From Rebecca billardiae RCC1528 (lineage: Eukaryota; Haptophyta): DNA of 64,000 nucleotides. The stretch covers positions 992,001 to 1,056,000 of the forward strand of contig OZ251236.1 in NCBI GenBank assembly GCA_965240325.2, given 5' to 3'. The notes beneath the pieces are model-generated. The model worked only from the letters and a program-made list of their open reading frames with translations. It was not told the DNA's origin and searched no databases. This document shows, piece after piece, positions 19,398 through 29,950 of this stretch (positions are counted from its first letter, which is position 1; each line of letters opens with the position of its first letter). The position numbers and the translations under genes are program-made.

Positions 19398-21791
19398 CTA
19401 GGACCGTAGTCTTGCTGATGATGTCGTCGTCGTCGTTGTCGGCGTCGCATCATCAGCAGCAACAGCCTCCGGCGCCTTGGCGGCTGCAGCCAGCCGCTGG
19501 AGCTCCGCAGACAACGAGGGCCTACCTCCGCCATCCGCCGATTTGTCGCTTGCCGCTGAGCCGTTCACCTTCAACGTCGAGACTGCCGGCGGCGGGTGGT
19601 GCAGTGCCCACCGCTGCGCGACGCACCCCAGAACAGTGGGCGTGGCGTTGCCGTCTCCACGACCGCGCGCCGCGAGCAGCTCCTGCCGCTTCGTCGCGGC
19701 AGCGGTGAGATGGTGGATGAGGGCGCGCCCCGCGGACGGCGGCTCGCCCGGCCCGAAGAGCTTGCCCATCTTGTCGCGCTCGTCGTGGTACAGCAGGTGC
19801 CAGCGGAAGCGCGCCAGGGCGGCCTGCAGCTTGGCGATGCGCGCAGGCTCGCGCTCCAGCATCGTGCGCAGCTGCATCAGCGGCGACACCTTGAACCGGC
19901 GCGGGTAGAACATGTGGAAGAAGAAGGCCTTCGCGTCGAGCAAGATCGAGATCTCCTCCCACGGCACGAGGTCCGGGAAAGGCAGGTACTCGAGCGGCAC
20001 CACAAACACTGGCGCCGCGGAGGGCGGCGCGCGAGCCGCGCGGCGCGCATGCGCGTGCGGTCGGGGTGAGGTCGCGCGCGCGACGCGCGGCGGTGCGCGG
20101 CGGTGCGCGCGTCCCTGCCCACCTGGGATGCACAGCGCGGCGACCGCCGAGAAGATGCGCGTGGTGATCGCCGAGTCGCCCGGCGGGATGATGCAGAAGA
20201 CCGAGCGCTGGTACAGCTCGGCCTTGGAGCGGATGATGTCGTCCAGGTGTTTGTACTGCTCCCGGTTGCGCCTCGTCCGCAAGTACTCCGTGCTCGAGCC
20301 GTTGAGGTTGCCGAGCTCCTCGACCTCCTTGGCGATCAGCTTGCGCATGCCCTTGGCCTTCGTCATCGCGATCGCGCCGCAGTTGAACCGCGTCGGGTTG
20401 CTCGGGTCGTCGAAGCGGTGGCACTCGACGAGCGGCGCGGACGAGGACGAGGCCAGCACCTTCTTCGAGGCGGGCAGCGGCAGGGCGCGCAGGTCGTGCA
20501 TGAAGAAGGGGGGCGAGTAGTACGGCGCGAGCACGGTGTGCCCGCACTCGATCGCCTCGCGCCAGTCGTACCGCCGGTCCTCCGCCGTGACAAAGATCCC
20601 CTGCCCCAGCTGAGCGTACACCGTGCGCGCCGGGCCGCGCCGCTGCGCGACGTCCGTCTCGAGCGCAGCGCGCGGCAGGTGCGACATGACGAAGCCGAAG
20701 ACGTGGAGCTCGGCCGCGGCCCTCCACGCGGGCGTGGTGTACAGCCAGCTGAGCACGCGCTCGTACGTCGGGCACGTGATGATGTGCGCGGCGAGCGCGT
20801 CCTTGTACACGTCAGTTGTTGCGAGCCGCACCGAGAGCGGCAGCACGCCCTTGTTCTGCATCCAGGTCGCGCCGTACGGGCGGTCGTGGTACTCGACCGC
20901 CTTGCACAGGTGGTACGGGGAGAGCGGGAAGAGGTACAGCACGTTCGGCGCGCGGTACGACGCCGGCTCCGACAGGTCCGAGCCCGGCGGCGGCGTCCAG
21001 CGCGGCAGCAGCCGCGCCACGTCCCGAACGACCGTGTGGTAGATCCCGCCCTCGTCGAACGCGATCGGCGTCGGCGCGTCGATCATCTCCCGGTACCGGC
21101 GCTCCGCGGCCGACGAGATGTTGAGAAGCTTGAACGGCACGTCGTGCACGAAGACGCGCCACGCCGACGGGTCGTGCGGCTCGCGCAGCTCCGGGAACGG
21201 CCCGCTGCGCGTGCGCACGCGCGCGGCGTCCCCACGAGCGGCCGGCTGGGCGGGCGCGGCGCCGCCTGCCGCGGCGCGCGCGCGCGGCGCGTTGGCTGCC
21301 ACAGCTGCGGCCGTGGGGCTCGGCTTGGCCGCGGGCGCCACTGCCGCAGGCGCCGGCGTCGCCGCCGGCTTCGGGGCCAGCTGAGGCGCCGGCTGAGGCG
21401 CTACCTTTGGGACCGGCTGTGGCTGTGGCTTTGGCACCGGCTGCGGTGCGGGCTGGGCGACTGGCTTGGGCGCCAGCTGCGGGCTCGGCTGTGGCGTCGC
21501 CGCGTGCTCCGGCATTTGCACCGGCACGGCCACCGTCTTGGCCACCGGCGGGGGCGGCGAGAACTGCACGGTGGCCATCGGCTCAGCAGCCATCGGGCGG
21601 TAGCGCAGCTCGCCGCGCGAGGGCGTGCCCGCGATCACGCCCGCGCTGCCGACCCCCGCCATCTGCAGCCACGCGCCACTCGAGAGCAGGACCACGTCTG
21701 CCGACAGCATGCATGCCGCGAGGATGACCGCGCAAAGCACAAGCACCACGACGCATGCCACCCTCCGCATAGGTCGAGGCTGCGTCGCCAT
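19398..21791 (-). CDS. exostosin-family (GT47) glycosyltransferase
   Basis: Predicted Golgi type II membrane protein, 759 residues, with the start ATG at 21791. Exons 20123-21791 and 19398-20008 flank a 114-bp GT-AG intron. Residues about 10-32 form the signal anchor (VACVVVLVLCAVILAACML). A long Pro/Ala/Gln stem (KPQPQPVPKVAPQPAPQLAP-like repeats) reaches about residue 215. The exostosin domain then follows with LYLFPLSPYHLCKAVEYH, TCPTYERVLSWLY, GQGIFVTAEDRRYDW, CHRFDDPSNPTRF and FCIIPPGDSAITTRIFSAVA. It is a clear paralogue of the GT47 half of the gene at 3702-6957, with the intron at the same codon (CIP|V, phase 1), but lacks the GT29 domain. Donor sugar unknown. Confidence 0.88.
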   Translation of the reverse strand: MATQPRPMRRVACVVVLVLCAVILAACMLSADVVLLSSGAWLQMAGVGSAGVIAGTPSRGELRYRPMAAEPMATVQFSPPPPVAKTVAVPVQMPEHAATPQPSPQLAPKPVAQPAPQPVPKPQPQPVPKVAPQPAPQLAPKPAATPAPAAVAPAAKPSPTAAAVAANAPRARAAAGGAAPAQPAARGDAARVRTRSGPFPELREPHDPSAWRVFVHDVPFKLLNISSAAERRYREMIDAPTPIAFDEGGIYHTVVRDVARLLPRWTPPPGSDLSEPASYRAPNVLYLFPLSPYHLCKAVEYHDRPYGATWMQNKGVLPLSVRLATTDVYKDALAAHIITCPTYERVLSWLYTTPAWRAAAELHVFGFVMSHLPRAALETDVAQRRGPARTVYAQLGQGIFVTAEDRRYDWREAIECGHTVLAPYYSPPFFMHDLRALPLPASKKVLASSSSAPLVECHRFDDPSNPTRFNCGAIAMTKAKGMRKLIAKEVEELGNLNGSSTEYLRTRRNREQYKHLDDIIRSKAELYQRSVFCIIPPGDSAITTRIFSAVAALCIPGGQGRAHRRAPPRVARATSPRPHAHARRAARAPPSAAPVFVVPLEYLPFPDLVPWEEISILLDAKAFFFHMFYPRRFKVSPLMQLRTMLEREPARIAKLQAALARFRWHLLYHDERDKMGKLFGPGEPPSAGRALIHHLTAAATKRQELLAARGRGDGNATPTVLGCVAQRWALHHPPPAVSTLKVNGSAASDKSADGGGRPSLSAELQRLAAAAKAPEAVAADDATPTTTTTTSSARLRS

Positions 21792-21920
21792 GCTGCCGGC
21801 TTCGACGCTACTGTACAGAACGGCTGGCGCGTCTTGCGCACTGGAGCAACCCGAGTGAGTGTCGCCCGCGTCGCACTCGGCTGCGCGCGCTCCCCAGACC
21901 GCGCGTGTGCGGGGCGGACG
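21792..21920. promoter_or_regulatory. bidirectional promoter, GT47 / MFS
   Basis: 129 bp between divergent ATGs. It is GC-rich with no TATA or CCAAT visible. Shared control of the two genes is inferred from spacing only. Confidence 0.4.
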
Positions 21921-23455
21921 ATGACGACCCCCACGGCTGAGGAGCGCGGGCCGCTCGTGGCCAAGCCGGCTGAGACCAAGCGCCCGCCGCCCCAGCCGAG
22001 CCTGCTGCTCGCCGACGTGCCGCGCTGGGCCACGTCGCAGCGCTGGATGCTGCTGATGCTCGCGCTGTCGTGCGCGATCGAGGCGTTCTGCTACACGCTG
22101 TGCGTGCCGTTCATGACGACGCACCTGCACGCGAAGTACAAGGCGTCGGTCTCCCAGTCGGCCCTGATCTTCGTCGCGTACACCATCGGCTCGGTCACGA
22201 GCACGCCTTTTGTCGAGGGGATCACGCGCCGATTCGGCTGCTCGGGCGCCATCTCACTCGGCCTGCTCACGCTCGGGCTGAGCCAGCTCGCGTTCATGGT
22301 CGCGCCGCAGCTCTCGCTGCTCTTCGGCGCGCGCTTCGTCGGCGGCTTCGCCGCCGGGGTCATCTGGTCCGCCGTGCTCACCGCGTGCCACCTGATCTCG
22401 CTCAGCTCTCAGAACATGGGCACCCTGTTCGGGACGGTGCTCTCGGCGGTCTCGATCGGCACGATGGCGGGGCCGGCGGCGGGAGGCGTGCTGTACCGCT
22501 TCGGCGGGTGGTACGTGCCATTCGTGCTCGTCGGGCTCGTCTGCTGCGCCGCCGCGTCCGTCGTCGCCACGCTGCTGCTCGAGCTAATGCACGCGCAGCC
22601 GGCGGGCGCGCACTCCAAGCCGGCCAGCTCGCTGTGCGACGCATGCGACCGCCAGCTGCTGCTCGTGCTGATGATCGTGATGTCGGGCGCGATGCTGTTC
22701 GCGAGCATCGACTCGGTGCTGCCGATCCACCTGGAGCACGTCTTCGAATCCACCTCGCTCCACACCGCCTCCGTCTTCTTCACCATCTCGGCGCGCGCCT
22801 CGCGCTGCGAGCGGCGCGCGCCGCGCGCGCGCGGCCGGCGGCGCCGCCCCACGCGCGCGAATCGCTCACACGACGCGCGCCTGCCTTGCCCGCCCGCCGC
22901 CCGCAGGTGTTCTACGGCCTGGGAGGGCCGACGTTCGGCAGCCTGGCCGACCGCACGGGGCGCGCGCTGCACGTCAGCCTCGGCGGCCTGCTGTGCCTCG
23001 CGCTGCTGCTGCCCGTCGTCGCGAGCGTGCGCTCGCACTGGGCGTTGTACGCCGCAGCGGCGCTGTACGGCGCGTCGGGCACGGCGCAGCTCACGCCCGC
23101 GTCCACGCTGCTCGAGCAGGTGGCGGACGTCGCGCTGGGCTCGCACCCGACCCTCACCTACGCGCTGTTCAACTGCGCGTACGTCTCAGGCATGGCGATC
23201 GGTCCGGGCGCGCTCGCGACGCTCACCGACGTGTTCAGCGATGGCGACGCGGCGCAGCCGACCAAGGGCTTTGCCCTGGCGAGCGTGGTGCTCGCGCTGC
23301 TCACTTCGGCGCTGGCGCTGAGCGCGGCCGTCGGGCTGAGCTTATCCTCGAGCGCGGTCGCGGGCGGCCCACTGCAGGGCGCGCGCCGTGACTCGTCCGC
23401 TGAGGAGTCTGACGCTGGGGCCGACAACGAGGCACTCAGGACGAGGAGCACGTAG
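21921..23455 (+). CDS. major facilitator superfamily transporter (SLC18-like)
   Basis: Twelve-helix carrier of 472 residues from the ATG at 21921. Exons 21921-22790 and 22907-23455 are joined in phase 0. The intron begins GC, not GT (TCTCG|GCGCGC), and ends CGCAG. No GT occurs near the end of exon 1, so this is a GC-AG intron if the join is right; the result, VFFTISVFYGLGGPTFGSLA, fits helix 8 and the following MFS loop. Other features: the first loop is STPFVEGITRRFG (the MFS D/R-rich position), LLFGARFVGGFAAGVIWSAV, and MAGPAAGGVLYRFGGWYVPF (motif C-like). The overall pattern resembles vesicular amine/drug:H+ antiporters, but the substrate is unknown. N- and C-terminal tails are cytosolic and acidic. 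Confidence 0.85.
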
Positions 23456-24075
23456 TAGTTAGTAGTTAGTCGTCGTCGCAGTGTATACTCTGTGTAGCAG
23501 CTAATACGTGACGCGATCGACCATCAGCATTGCTGTATATCGTCGCGTATACGACGCGCTAACTGGCTGCCGATATGTCGGATGCCGCGGCAGTGGACCC
23601 GGTCCGAACATCAGCACGGCCAGTCAGCCTGAATGATCAGCGGCAGTGCTGAGTGCAGCCTGATGATCATATATCAGTATTAGTAAAGCAGACGATGATG
23701 ATCGAATGTCGTCTGGAATATGACGCGATGTAATGATGACGATTTTCATCATCTGCTATATCGCGATGATCGATGCCGCCAGAGTCGTCGCATCGTCATC
23801 AGCATCGTCATCGGCATGCATATCAGCAGCAGCACTTAGTCTTACGGTCCGAGCGCACGGACTACGGAGTCAGCGGCGTCGCCGCTGCGGCTGCCAATGC
23901 CGCAATGGAGTATGGACATGGTGCCCAATAATGCCATTGTCAAATTCATCTGCGCGAGCCGATGAATTGCTGCGCTGATATAATAATGACGATTCTGATC
24001 GCGCGATACTGGTTCAGTAACGAGCCACGAGCAGTAGCCTCTGCTGCTGCGCACACTGACACGCGCGCCTCGGCG
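23456..24075. other. intergenic, convergent 3' ends
   Basis: 620 bp, lower in GC than the genes and full of GATGATGATCG, TGATGACGAT and TCATCATC words, especially 23686-23830. No gene is recognised. Confidence 0.5.
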
Positions 24076-26220
24076 TCAGTACGCGCGCGCGAAGAGTGCC
24101 ATGTGTGTCGCGGGCTCGCCGCTGAAGAAGCACGTGCGGCCCTCCGCGCGGTGCTGCTCGGAGAACGGGTAGCATCGCAGCGTGGCTTTGGTCTCGTCCT
24201 TGATGCGCGCCTCGTTGTCCGCGTTGTCAGCCCACGGCACCAGGAAGAGGCCGATCTCTCCGCCCTCCTCGCCGCCGCCCTCCGCGTCGTCCGAGGCGGC
24301 TGCGCAGCAGGCCAGCGCGCGCGCGAGTCGGCGGCGCACGCAGCCTGAGAGTCAGCCCGAGCGCGCGAGGACGAGGGTGCGCGCGCGTGCGCCCTCACCT
24401 CCGAGCCGAGCGGCCATCTCGGTGTAGGAATCGAGCTCGATGGTGCGCGCGCGCAGGCGCTCGGTCGCGCGCTCGAGCATCGCCGCCTGGATCGAGTCGA
24501 GCTCGGCGCGCACGGCGTCCGCCGCCTCGGCCGCGTCGCCGAGCGTGAGCTCGAGCTTCTCGCTGTCCAGCCGGCGCGCCATCTTGCCCATCCCGCTCGC
24601 GAGGTCGCGCGGGCCAACGTCCACGCGCAGAGGCACCCCCTTGCGCTCCCATTCATAGTACTTGGCGCCCGGCCGCAGGTGCGCGCGGTCGTCCACGTGC
24701 GTGCGCACGCCGCGCGCGCGCAGCTCGGACTCGAGCTGCGCGACGAACGCGTCGACGCGCTCGCGCTCAGCCGCCTCCTTCGCGAAGAAGGGCAGCAGCA
24801 CCACCTGCATCGGCGCAACCTCTGGAGGGAGCACAAGCCCTGCGGCGCCGCGGGCGCGAGGCCGGCGCGCGGCGCGCGGCGGTGAGCGCGGGGGGCGCTG
24901 ATGTGGAGGAGCGCGGGCACAGCCGCGGCGGTTCGTGGCGCGCGCACGAGCGCGCGCAAGGGCTCGCGCGTCCAGCCCAGCCCAGTCTAGTCCTCTGGCG
25001 CGCGGCGCGTAGTCGCGGCGCGGCGAGGCGCACGGCGCGGCGCGGGAGAGCGCGGGAGAGCGCGGCGCGCGGCGCGCCGCACCGTTGTCGTCAGAGTGCA
25101 CCATCACGAGCGCGCCGAGCAGGCGCGTGGTCACGCCCCAGCTCGTCGCCCACACGTGCTCGCGCCCGCCCTCCGCCGTCTGGTACATCACGTCGAACGC
25201 CTTTGCGAAGTTCTGCCCGAGGAAGTGCGCGGTGCCGCACTGCAGCGCCCAGCCGTTCTGCATGAGGCCCTCGATCGTGTAGGTCTCCTCCGCGCCCGCG
25301 AAGCGCTCGGAGGCGGACTTGGCGCCGCGCACGACGGGGAGCGCAAGCACGCGCTCGCACACGTCCGCGTACGACTCGAGCATCTCGCGCGCCAGCGCGT
25401 CCGCCTCCTCCGCCTCCGCGTGCGCCGTGTGCCCCTCCTGCCACAGGAACTCGGCCGAGCGGAGGAACGGGCGCGTGCGCAGCTCCCAGCGCAGCACGTT
25501 GGCCCACTGGTTCACCTTGAGCGGCAGGTCGCGGTACGAGGTGATCCACTTGCCGAACATGTGCCAGATGATCGTCTCCGACGTCGGGCGCACGATCAGC
25601 GCCTCCTCCAGCTCCGCCGCCGGGTCGGGCTCGACGCCGGTGCCGCCGGGCACCGCGCGCAGCCTGTGGTGGGTCACGACCGCGCACTCCTTCGCAAAGC
25701 CCTCGACGTGCTCGGCCTCCTTGGAGAGGAAGGAGACGGGGATGAGCAGCGGGAAGTAGGCGTTCTGCACGCCCTTCGCCTTGATCCGCGCGTCGAGCGC
25801 GTCGCGCAGCGCCTCCCACAGCGCCATGCCGGCCGGCTTGATCACCATGCAGCCGCGCACGGGCGACGCGTCCACGAGGTCGCCCGCGCCGATCACGTCG
25901 AGGTACCACTGCGAGTAGTCCTGCGCGCGGCTGGTGATCCGGTCGCTCCCGCCCTGCTGCTGCTGCTGCTTCTGCTTCTGCTTCGGCTTCTGCTTCTGCT
26001 TCTGCTTCTGCTTCTGCTGCGCCGGCTGCGTCGGCGCGCCCGCACCGCCGCCGCCGCCGCCCTCACCACCCTCCTGTGCGAGGAGCGGGCCGACGCGGTA
26101 CGCGGCCGTGCGGGCCAGCGGTGCGCGTACGCGGCCGAGCGCCGACGTCGCTAGCGCGCGCGTCGCCGCGCCGCGTGCACCAGCGACGGAGGCGAGCAGC
26201 ATCAGCGCCGCGCGCATCAT
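24076..26220 (-). CDS. prolyl-tRNA synthetase, organelle-targeted
   Basis: Class II aminoacyl-tRNA synthetase charging tRNA-Pro, 600 residues. Three exons: 25083-26220, 24399-24839 and 24076-24299 (introns 243 and 99 bp, both phase 1). The start is the ATG at 26220 or 26217. The N terminus (ALMLLASVAGARGAATRALA followed by Arg/Ala) looks like a signal or transit peptide, consistent with plastid and/or mitochondrial import. A Gln/Lys repeat tract precedes the core. Motif 2 region: LRWELRTRPFLRSAEFLWQE. Other signatures: IVRPTSETIIWHMFGKWI, GLMQNGWALQCGTAHFLGQN, TSWGVTTRLLGALVMVHSDD, GLVLPPEVAPMQVVLLPF (anticodon-binding domain), and the eukaryote/archaeal-type C terminus GRTCFFSGEPATHMALFARAY. 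Complete at both ends. Confidence 0.93.
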
Positions 26221-26271
26221 CAACGCGACGATTGGCCGGTCGTCGTTCGACGAGCTTCGGCGACGACGACG
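26221..26271. promoter_or_regulatory. very short bidirectional promoter, ProRS / GNAT
   Basis: Only 51 bp separate the two divergent ATGs. It includes GATTGGCC (inverted CCAAT). The acetyltransferase may actually start at a downstream ATG (26377 or 26443), which would lengthen the gap. Confidence 0.45.
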
Positions 26272-27342
26272 ATGATTTTCGCGCAGGCGAAGTGGCGAAC
26301 AGCCGCGCCGGCTGCGCCGATGCAGCAGCAGGGCGGGCGCGGGACCGAGCGGCCAGCTCGCCGCCGCCGCGTGCCCATGGACGGCATCAGCATGTGCCGT
26401 ACCGCGTCGTCACTGCTCGGCCGCGCGGGCAGCGACGCGCCGATGCACGTGCGCGCCCTCGCCGCCGACGAGGTCCACGTCGCCCTCGACTGGGCCGAGC
26501 GCGAGGGCTGGGAGCCGGGCGTGAGCGACTTCTTCGCCTTCACCGCGATCGACTTCCCGGGCAGCTTCCTCGGCGGCTTCGTCGGCGGGCGGTGCGTCGC
26601 GGTGATCTCGGTGGTGAACTACGACCCGACGTACGCCTTCATCGGCTTCTACATCGTGCACCCGGACTTCCGCGGCCGCGGGCTCGGCGTTCGCATCTGG
26701 TCGGTGGCGATGATGCGCGCGGGAACGCGCACGTGCGGCCTCGACGGCGTGCTCGCGCAGGTGGAGAACTACAAGGCGTCGGGGTTCGTCGGCAGCCACC
26801 GCAACGTGCGCCACGCCGGCCCGATCCCCGTCGACGCCGCGCGCCGCCTCACCGCGCCGTACGCGCGCGCGCGCACCGCCGTCCTCGACTATGAGCGAGG
26901 CATGCTGCACGCGCTCGAGCGGTACGACGCGGCGGTGTTCGGCTGCGCGCGCGGAGCGTTCGTGCGCGCGTGGCTGGCGTCGGAGGGGCACGCCGCGTGC
27001 GTCGCCTTCGAGGAGGGCCGCGTCGTCGGCTACGCCGTGCTCCGCCCCACGCGTAGCGGTGCGTACAAGGTGGGCCCACTGTTTGCCGACTCGGCAGAGG
27101 CGGCCGCGCACCTGCTCGCGAGGCTGCTCTCGAGGAAGGCGCCGGCGGGCTCGCGCGCGTACCTGGACACGCCGGAGCCGAACGCGCACGCGATGCAGCT
27201 GGCGGAGCGCCTCGGCTTCGAGCGCGTCTTCGAGACCGCGCGCATGTACAGGCCGGGCAGCGGGCGCGCCGCGGAGGCGCTCTCCCCTCCTACCGCGGAC
27301 GACCCGCGCGTCTTTGGCGTCACCTCCTTCGAGCTGGGCTGA
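26272..27342 (+). CDS. GNAT-family N-acetyltransferase (two-domain type)
   Basis: Acetyl-CoA-dependent acetyltransferase of 356 residues if the first ATG is used. The N-terminal GNAT fold has a substrate loop (EREGWEPGVSDFFAFTAIDF), a central strand AFIGFYIVHPDFRGRGLGVR with the RGxGxG-type acetyl-CoA loop, then GVLAQVENYKASGFVGSHRN. The second half (residues about 190-340: GHAACVAFEEGRVVGYAVLR, GAYKVGPLFADSAEAA, MQLAERLGFERVFETARMYR) matches the C-terminal acetyltransferase-like domain found in YitH/HolE-type proteins. The substrate is unknown. Intronless. The first ~55 residues are low in conservation character; MDGISMCRT at 26377 or MHVRALAADE at 26443 are alternative starts. Confidence 0.85.
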   Translation: MIFAQAKWRTAAPAAPMQQQGGRGTERPARRRRVPMDGISMCRTASSLLGRAGSDAPMHVRALAADEVHVALDWAEREGWEPGVSDFFAFTAIDFPGSFLGGFVGGRCVAVISVVNYDPTYAFIGFYIVHPDFRGRGLGVRIWSVAMMRAGTRTCGLDGVLAQVENYKASGFVGSHRNVRHAGPIPVDAARRLTAPYARARTAVLDYERGMLHALERYDAAVFGCARGAFVRAWLASEGHAACVAFEEGRVVGYAVLRPTRSGAYKVGPLFADSAEAAAHLLARLLSRKAPAGSRAYLDTPEPNAHAMQLAERLGFERVFETARMYRPGSGRAAEALSPPTADDPRVFGVTSFELG

Positions 27343-28256
27343 GCTCGCTGCGCGGGGTCGTGAGCGGGCGGTGGAGGCGGCAGCTGGTGTGCGCGCTGCA
27401 AGCGCGCGGCATCGTCGACATGCCGGGGGTGATGCGGCGATGCAGCGGTGCTCGCGGTGCTGCTGGCTGCTTGCCTGGCGGTCTACAAATATTTAGCTAC
27501 GGTAGTTAGCGCGACTACCGGAAGGTTCGGGGCGAGCCCCGGACTGCAGTCTGCCACTGGGCTACTGTTGCCTGAGCTGTGTGCGTCTCTTATTCTTATA
27601 CGGCGGGCCGTAGGTCCGCCCCTTGTAGTGCCCGGGGATGGCCGGCCCGGGGAACAGATAAGAAAAAGAAAAGCAAAAATGAAAATCGCCTCGCAAAGAA
27701 AAGAAAATCGCCTCGCTCACTACCGGGCTCGCTCTCCCACTGGGGACGCTCGGCCGAAAAGACAGTTCCGGGTGGCGCGGAGCGCGTGGGCGCCGCGCCC
27801 CAGATCCAACGCCGGCGCGGACATCGCGCGGAGACACCCGAAGGGGATTTTCGCCCGATTCGCGATTGCTGCCCTCGTCGTCTCGCGTGCAGGTCAAACG
27901 GGGGCCAAAGTCGACGCGTTTGTGGAGGTACGCTCGGCGCGTCGACACGATCGTGCGACCTGGGGCAGTCCTCGCCCGACTTGCACGTCGAACGCTCGCA
28001 CGGGCCATAGTATCAAGCGCTGCGCACGACAACCGCCTCGCACGATCCACCGCCGCGCGTCGGGCTCGGTGCGGAAAGGCCCTCATCACGAGGTGTCTCG
28101 CGGGCGGGAAGCGCCATCGCACGCGACGCAAGATTTGGCGCGGCCTTCTGCAGGGGCGTTCCCCACACGGGTCATGCGCAAATAAAAACTCACGCGCGAA
28201 AACAAAGCGCGGAAAATGAAAACGCGCTTGGCGCGAAGGCGCGCTAACGTCGATGG
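27343..28256. other. gene-poor region, left part
   Basis: No gene is supported. 27648-27715 is A-rich (GAAAAAGAAAAGCAAAAATG) and repeats the AAAATCGCCTCGC word. 27520-27570 contains a GGGGC/GCCCC hairpin. 28170-28240 contains repeated AAAAC/GCGCGAAGGCGCG words leading into the first long inverted repeat. Confidence 0.45.
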
Positions 28257-29163
28257 GCGCTTGGCGCGCGCGCGGCGCGGCGCGCTGCGGCCGTCGAGTT
28301 GCCGTGCGAAGGCGGCGCGTTGCGTGCGTGGCATTGGAACACGACCATGCTCCGCACTGCGCCGCGCAGCTCGCTCCTCGTCGACTTTGCCGCGCCTACG
28401 ATGACGATCAGCGCGCATGCGAGCGTCGCGTCGGAATGAGCAGCCCGCGCCGGCCTCAGCCGTGAGCGCCCGCCTGGCGCGCGATGCGATCAACTCGGGG
28501 CACGAGCTGCGGCTGAGCGAGGAAGCATGTGCCTGCGCGCAAGCCGCGCCGCCTTGAGACATCGATCGTGCGCGTTGATGCAGCTTCAGACGGCTGTCAA
28601 CGAATGCCGATCAGCCTGCACGAGCCTTGCATGCAGTGGAGATGAAACAACAGACCGTGAGCGCCCTGAAGCGATGAATAGGAGTCTTCGGGTTGCGTGT
28701 GCGCGCAGTGACTCGTGTACATCCATGCATCGCCTGCGCGCGTGGCTGCCGTCATGCCATGCTTGAGTAGTTGCGCTGATGAGGAGTCCTTTCAAGGGCA
28801 CCGCGACATTCGCAAGGGCAAGAAGAAACGTTGCGTGCAAGGTGCATGCCCTGCTCACGATCGGTGTCTCAAGGCGGCGCGGCTTACGCGCAGGCACATG
28901 CTTCCTCGCTCAGCCGCAGCTCGTGCCCCGAGTTGATCGCATCGCGCGCCAGGCGGGCGCTCACGGCTGAGGCCGGCGCGGGCTGCTCATTCCGACGCGA
29001 CGCTCGCATGCGCGCTGATCGTAGGCGCGGCAAAGTCGACGAGGAGCGAGCTGCGGGGCGCAGTGCGGAGCATGGTCGTGTTCCGATGCCACGCAAGCAA
29101 CGCGCCGCCTTCGCACGGCAACTCGACGGTCGCAGCGCGCCGCGCCGCGCGCGCGCCAAGCGC
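28257..29163. repeat. long inverted repeat 1 (foldback)
   Basis: Left arm 28257-28570 and right arm 28856-29163 are reverse complements with only scattered differences and one 6-bp indel (ACGATGACGATCAG versus ACGATCAG). The spacer is 28571-28855 (285 bp). No terminal duplication is obvious. Arms of about 310 bp would form a near-perfect hairpin if transcribed. It could be a foldback transposon, a recent inverted duplication, or a long-hairpin small-RNA locus; nothing in the sequence decides. Confidence 0.85.
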
Positions 29164-29215
29164 TGGTGCGCCGCAGTCCGGGTCGGCGGCCGCCACTGGC
29201 GCAGCGCCAGTCCGG

Positions 29216-29265
29216 AGGGGTTTTGGCCCCCAGGGGCTTGCAAACCAAGCCCCCCAAAACCCCTC
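29216..29265. repeat. inverted copy A of a ~45-bp motif
   Basis: GGGGTTTTGGCCCCCAGGGG followed by CTTGCAAACCAAGCCCCCCA and AAAC. The reverse complement recurs at 30549-30598 with a 2-bp length difference. Confidence 0.7.
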
Positions 29266-29869
29266 GCGCCCCCAGGGGCGTTGCGCCAGCTGGACAAACG
29301 CCTTCCGGTCTTTTCGATCTGCGCTTTTCAAAACGAAATGTTCTGCGCTATGTCCAACGGCAAAGCGCGGCGGATGGCGGCTTCGCCGCCGCATGGGCGG
29401 GCGATGGCCGTTGCCCGCATAAAACGTGCGTCGGAGGCACGGAAGCGGGCAGATGGCGCGTCGCACGCGTCGTGGAACTCGGTCGCGACGCTCGCCAGCC
29501 TCAGCGCGCGCGGCGAAGCCACGTCCATGGGCGCCCAGCGTGCAGGCGGCCCGGTCACGCCGCTCGGCCGCAGCGACCGGCCTCGCACGCGTCCTTGCCG
29601 CGCGAAAGGGCATCCCAGCTGCGGTCATTCGACTTGTGCGTCAGGAGCAGCGTGCCAGCTAGCCGACGCGCACGCACCGCGAGCTGCACGGCGTGCGCAA
29701 ACGTAGCCCGCCGAGCGTGCGCCGATGCGGCACAGCGGGAGAGGGCCCCGATCCGAAGGCGACTCTCGTCAGAGGCCCTCCGTAGCTTCGTGATCTACGA
29801 AAGCTAGCGAGCGTCCTCGCGTTTGTCCAGCTGGCGCAACAACCGCCCTTGGCGCAACGCTCTCAGCTC

Positions 29870-29950
29870 CGTGGCGGGCAACACCTCTTAGGAGGCGTTG
29901 CCCGTCCGGGAGCTTTTGAATACGATCTGCGCGTGCGCGGGCACTCCCGG
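29870..29950. repeat. two adjacent small hairpins
   Basis: CGGGCAAC.CCTC pairs with GAGG.GTTGCCCG around TTAG (about 29876-29907). It is immediately followed by CCGGGAG...CTCCCGG (about 29909-29950). They are terminator-like in shape only. Confidence 0.5.

Noticed and set aside
27520-27575. tRNA-like A box on the minus strand (TAGCCCAGTGGCAGA)
   Set aside because: No matching B box (GGTTCGANNCC) or acceptor stem at the right distance; the GGGGC/GCCCC hairpin does not fit a cloverleaf.
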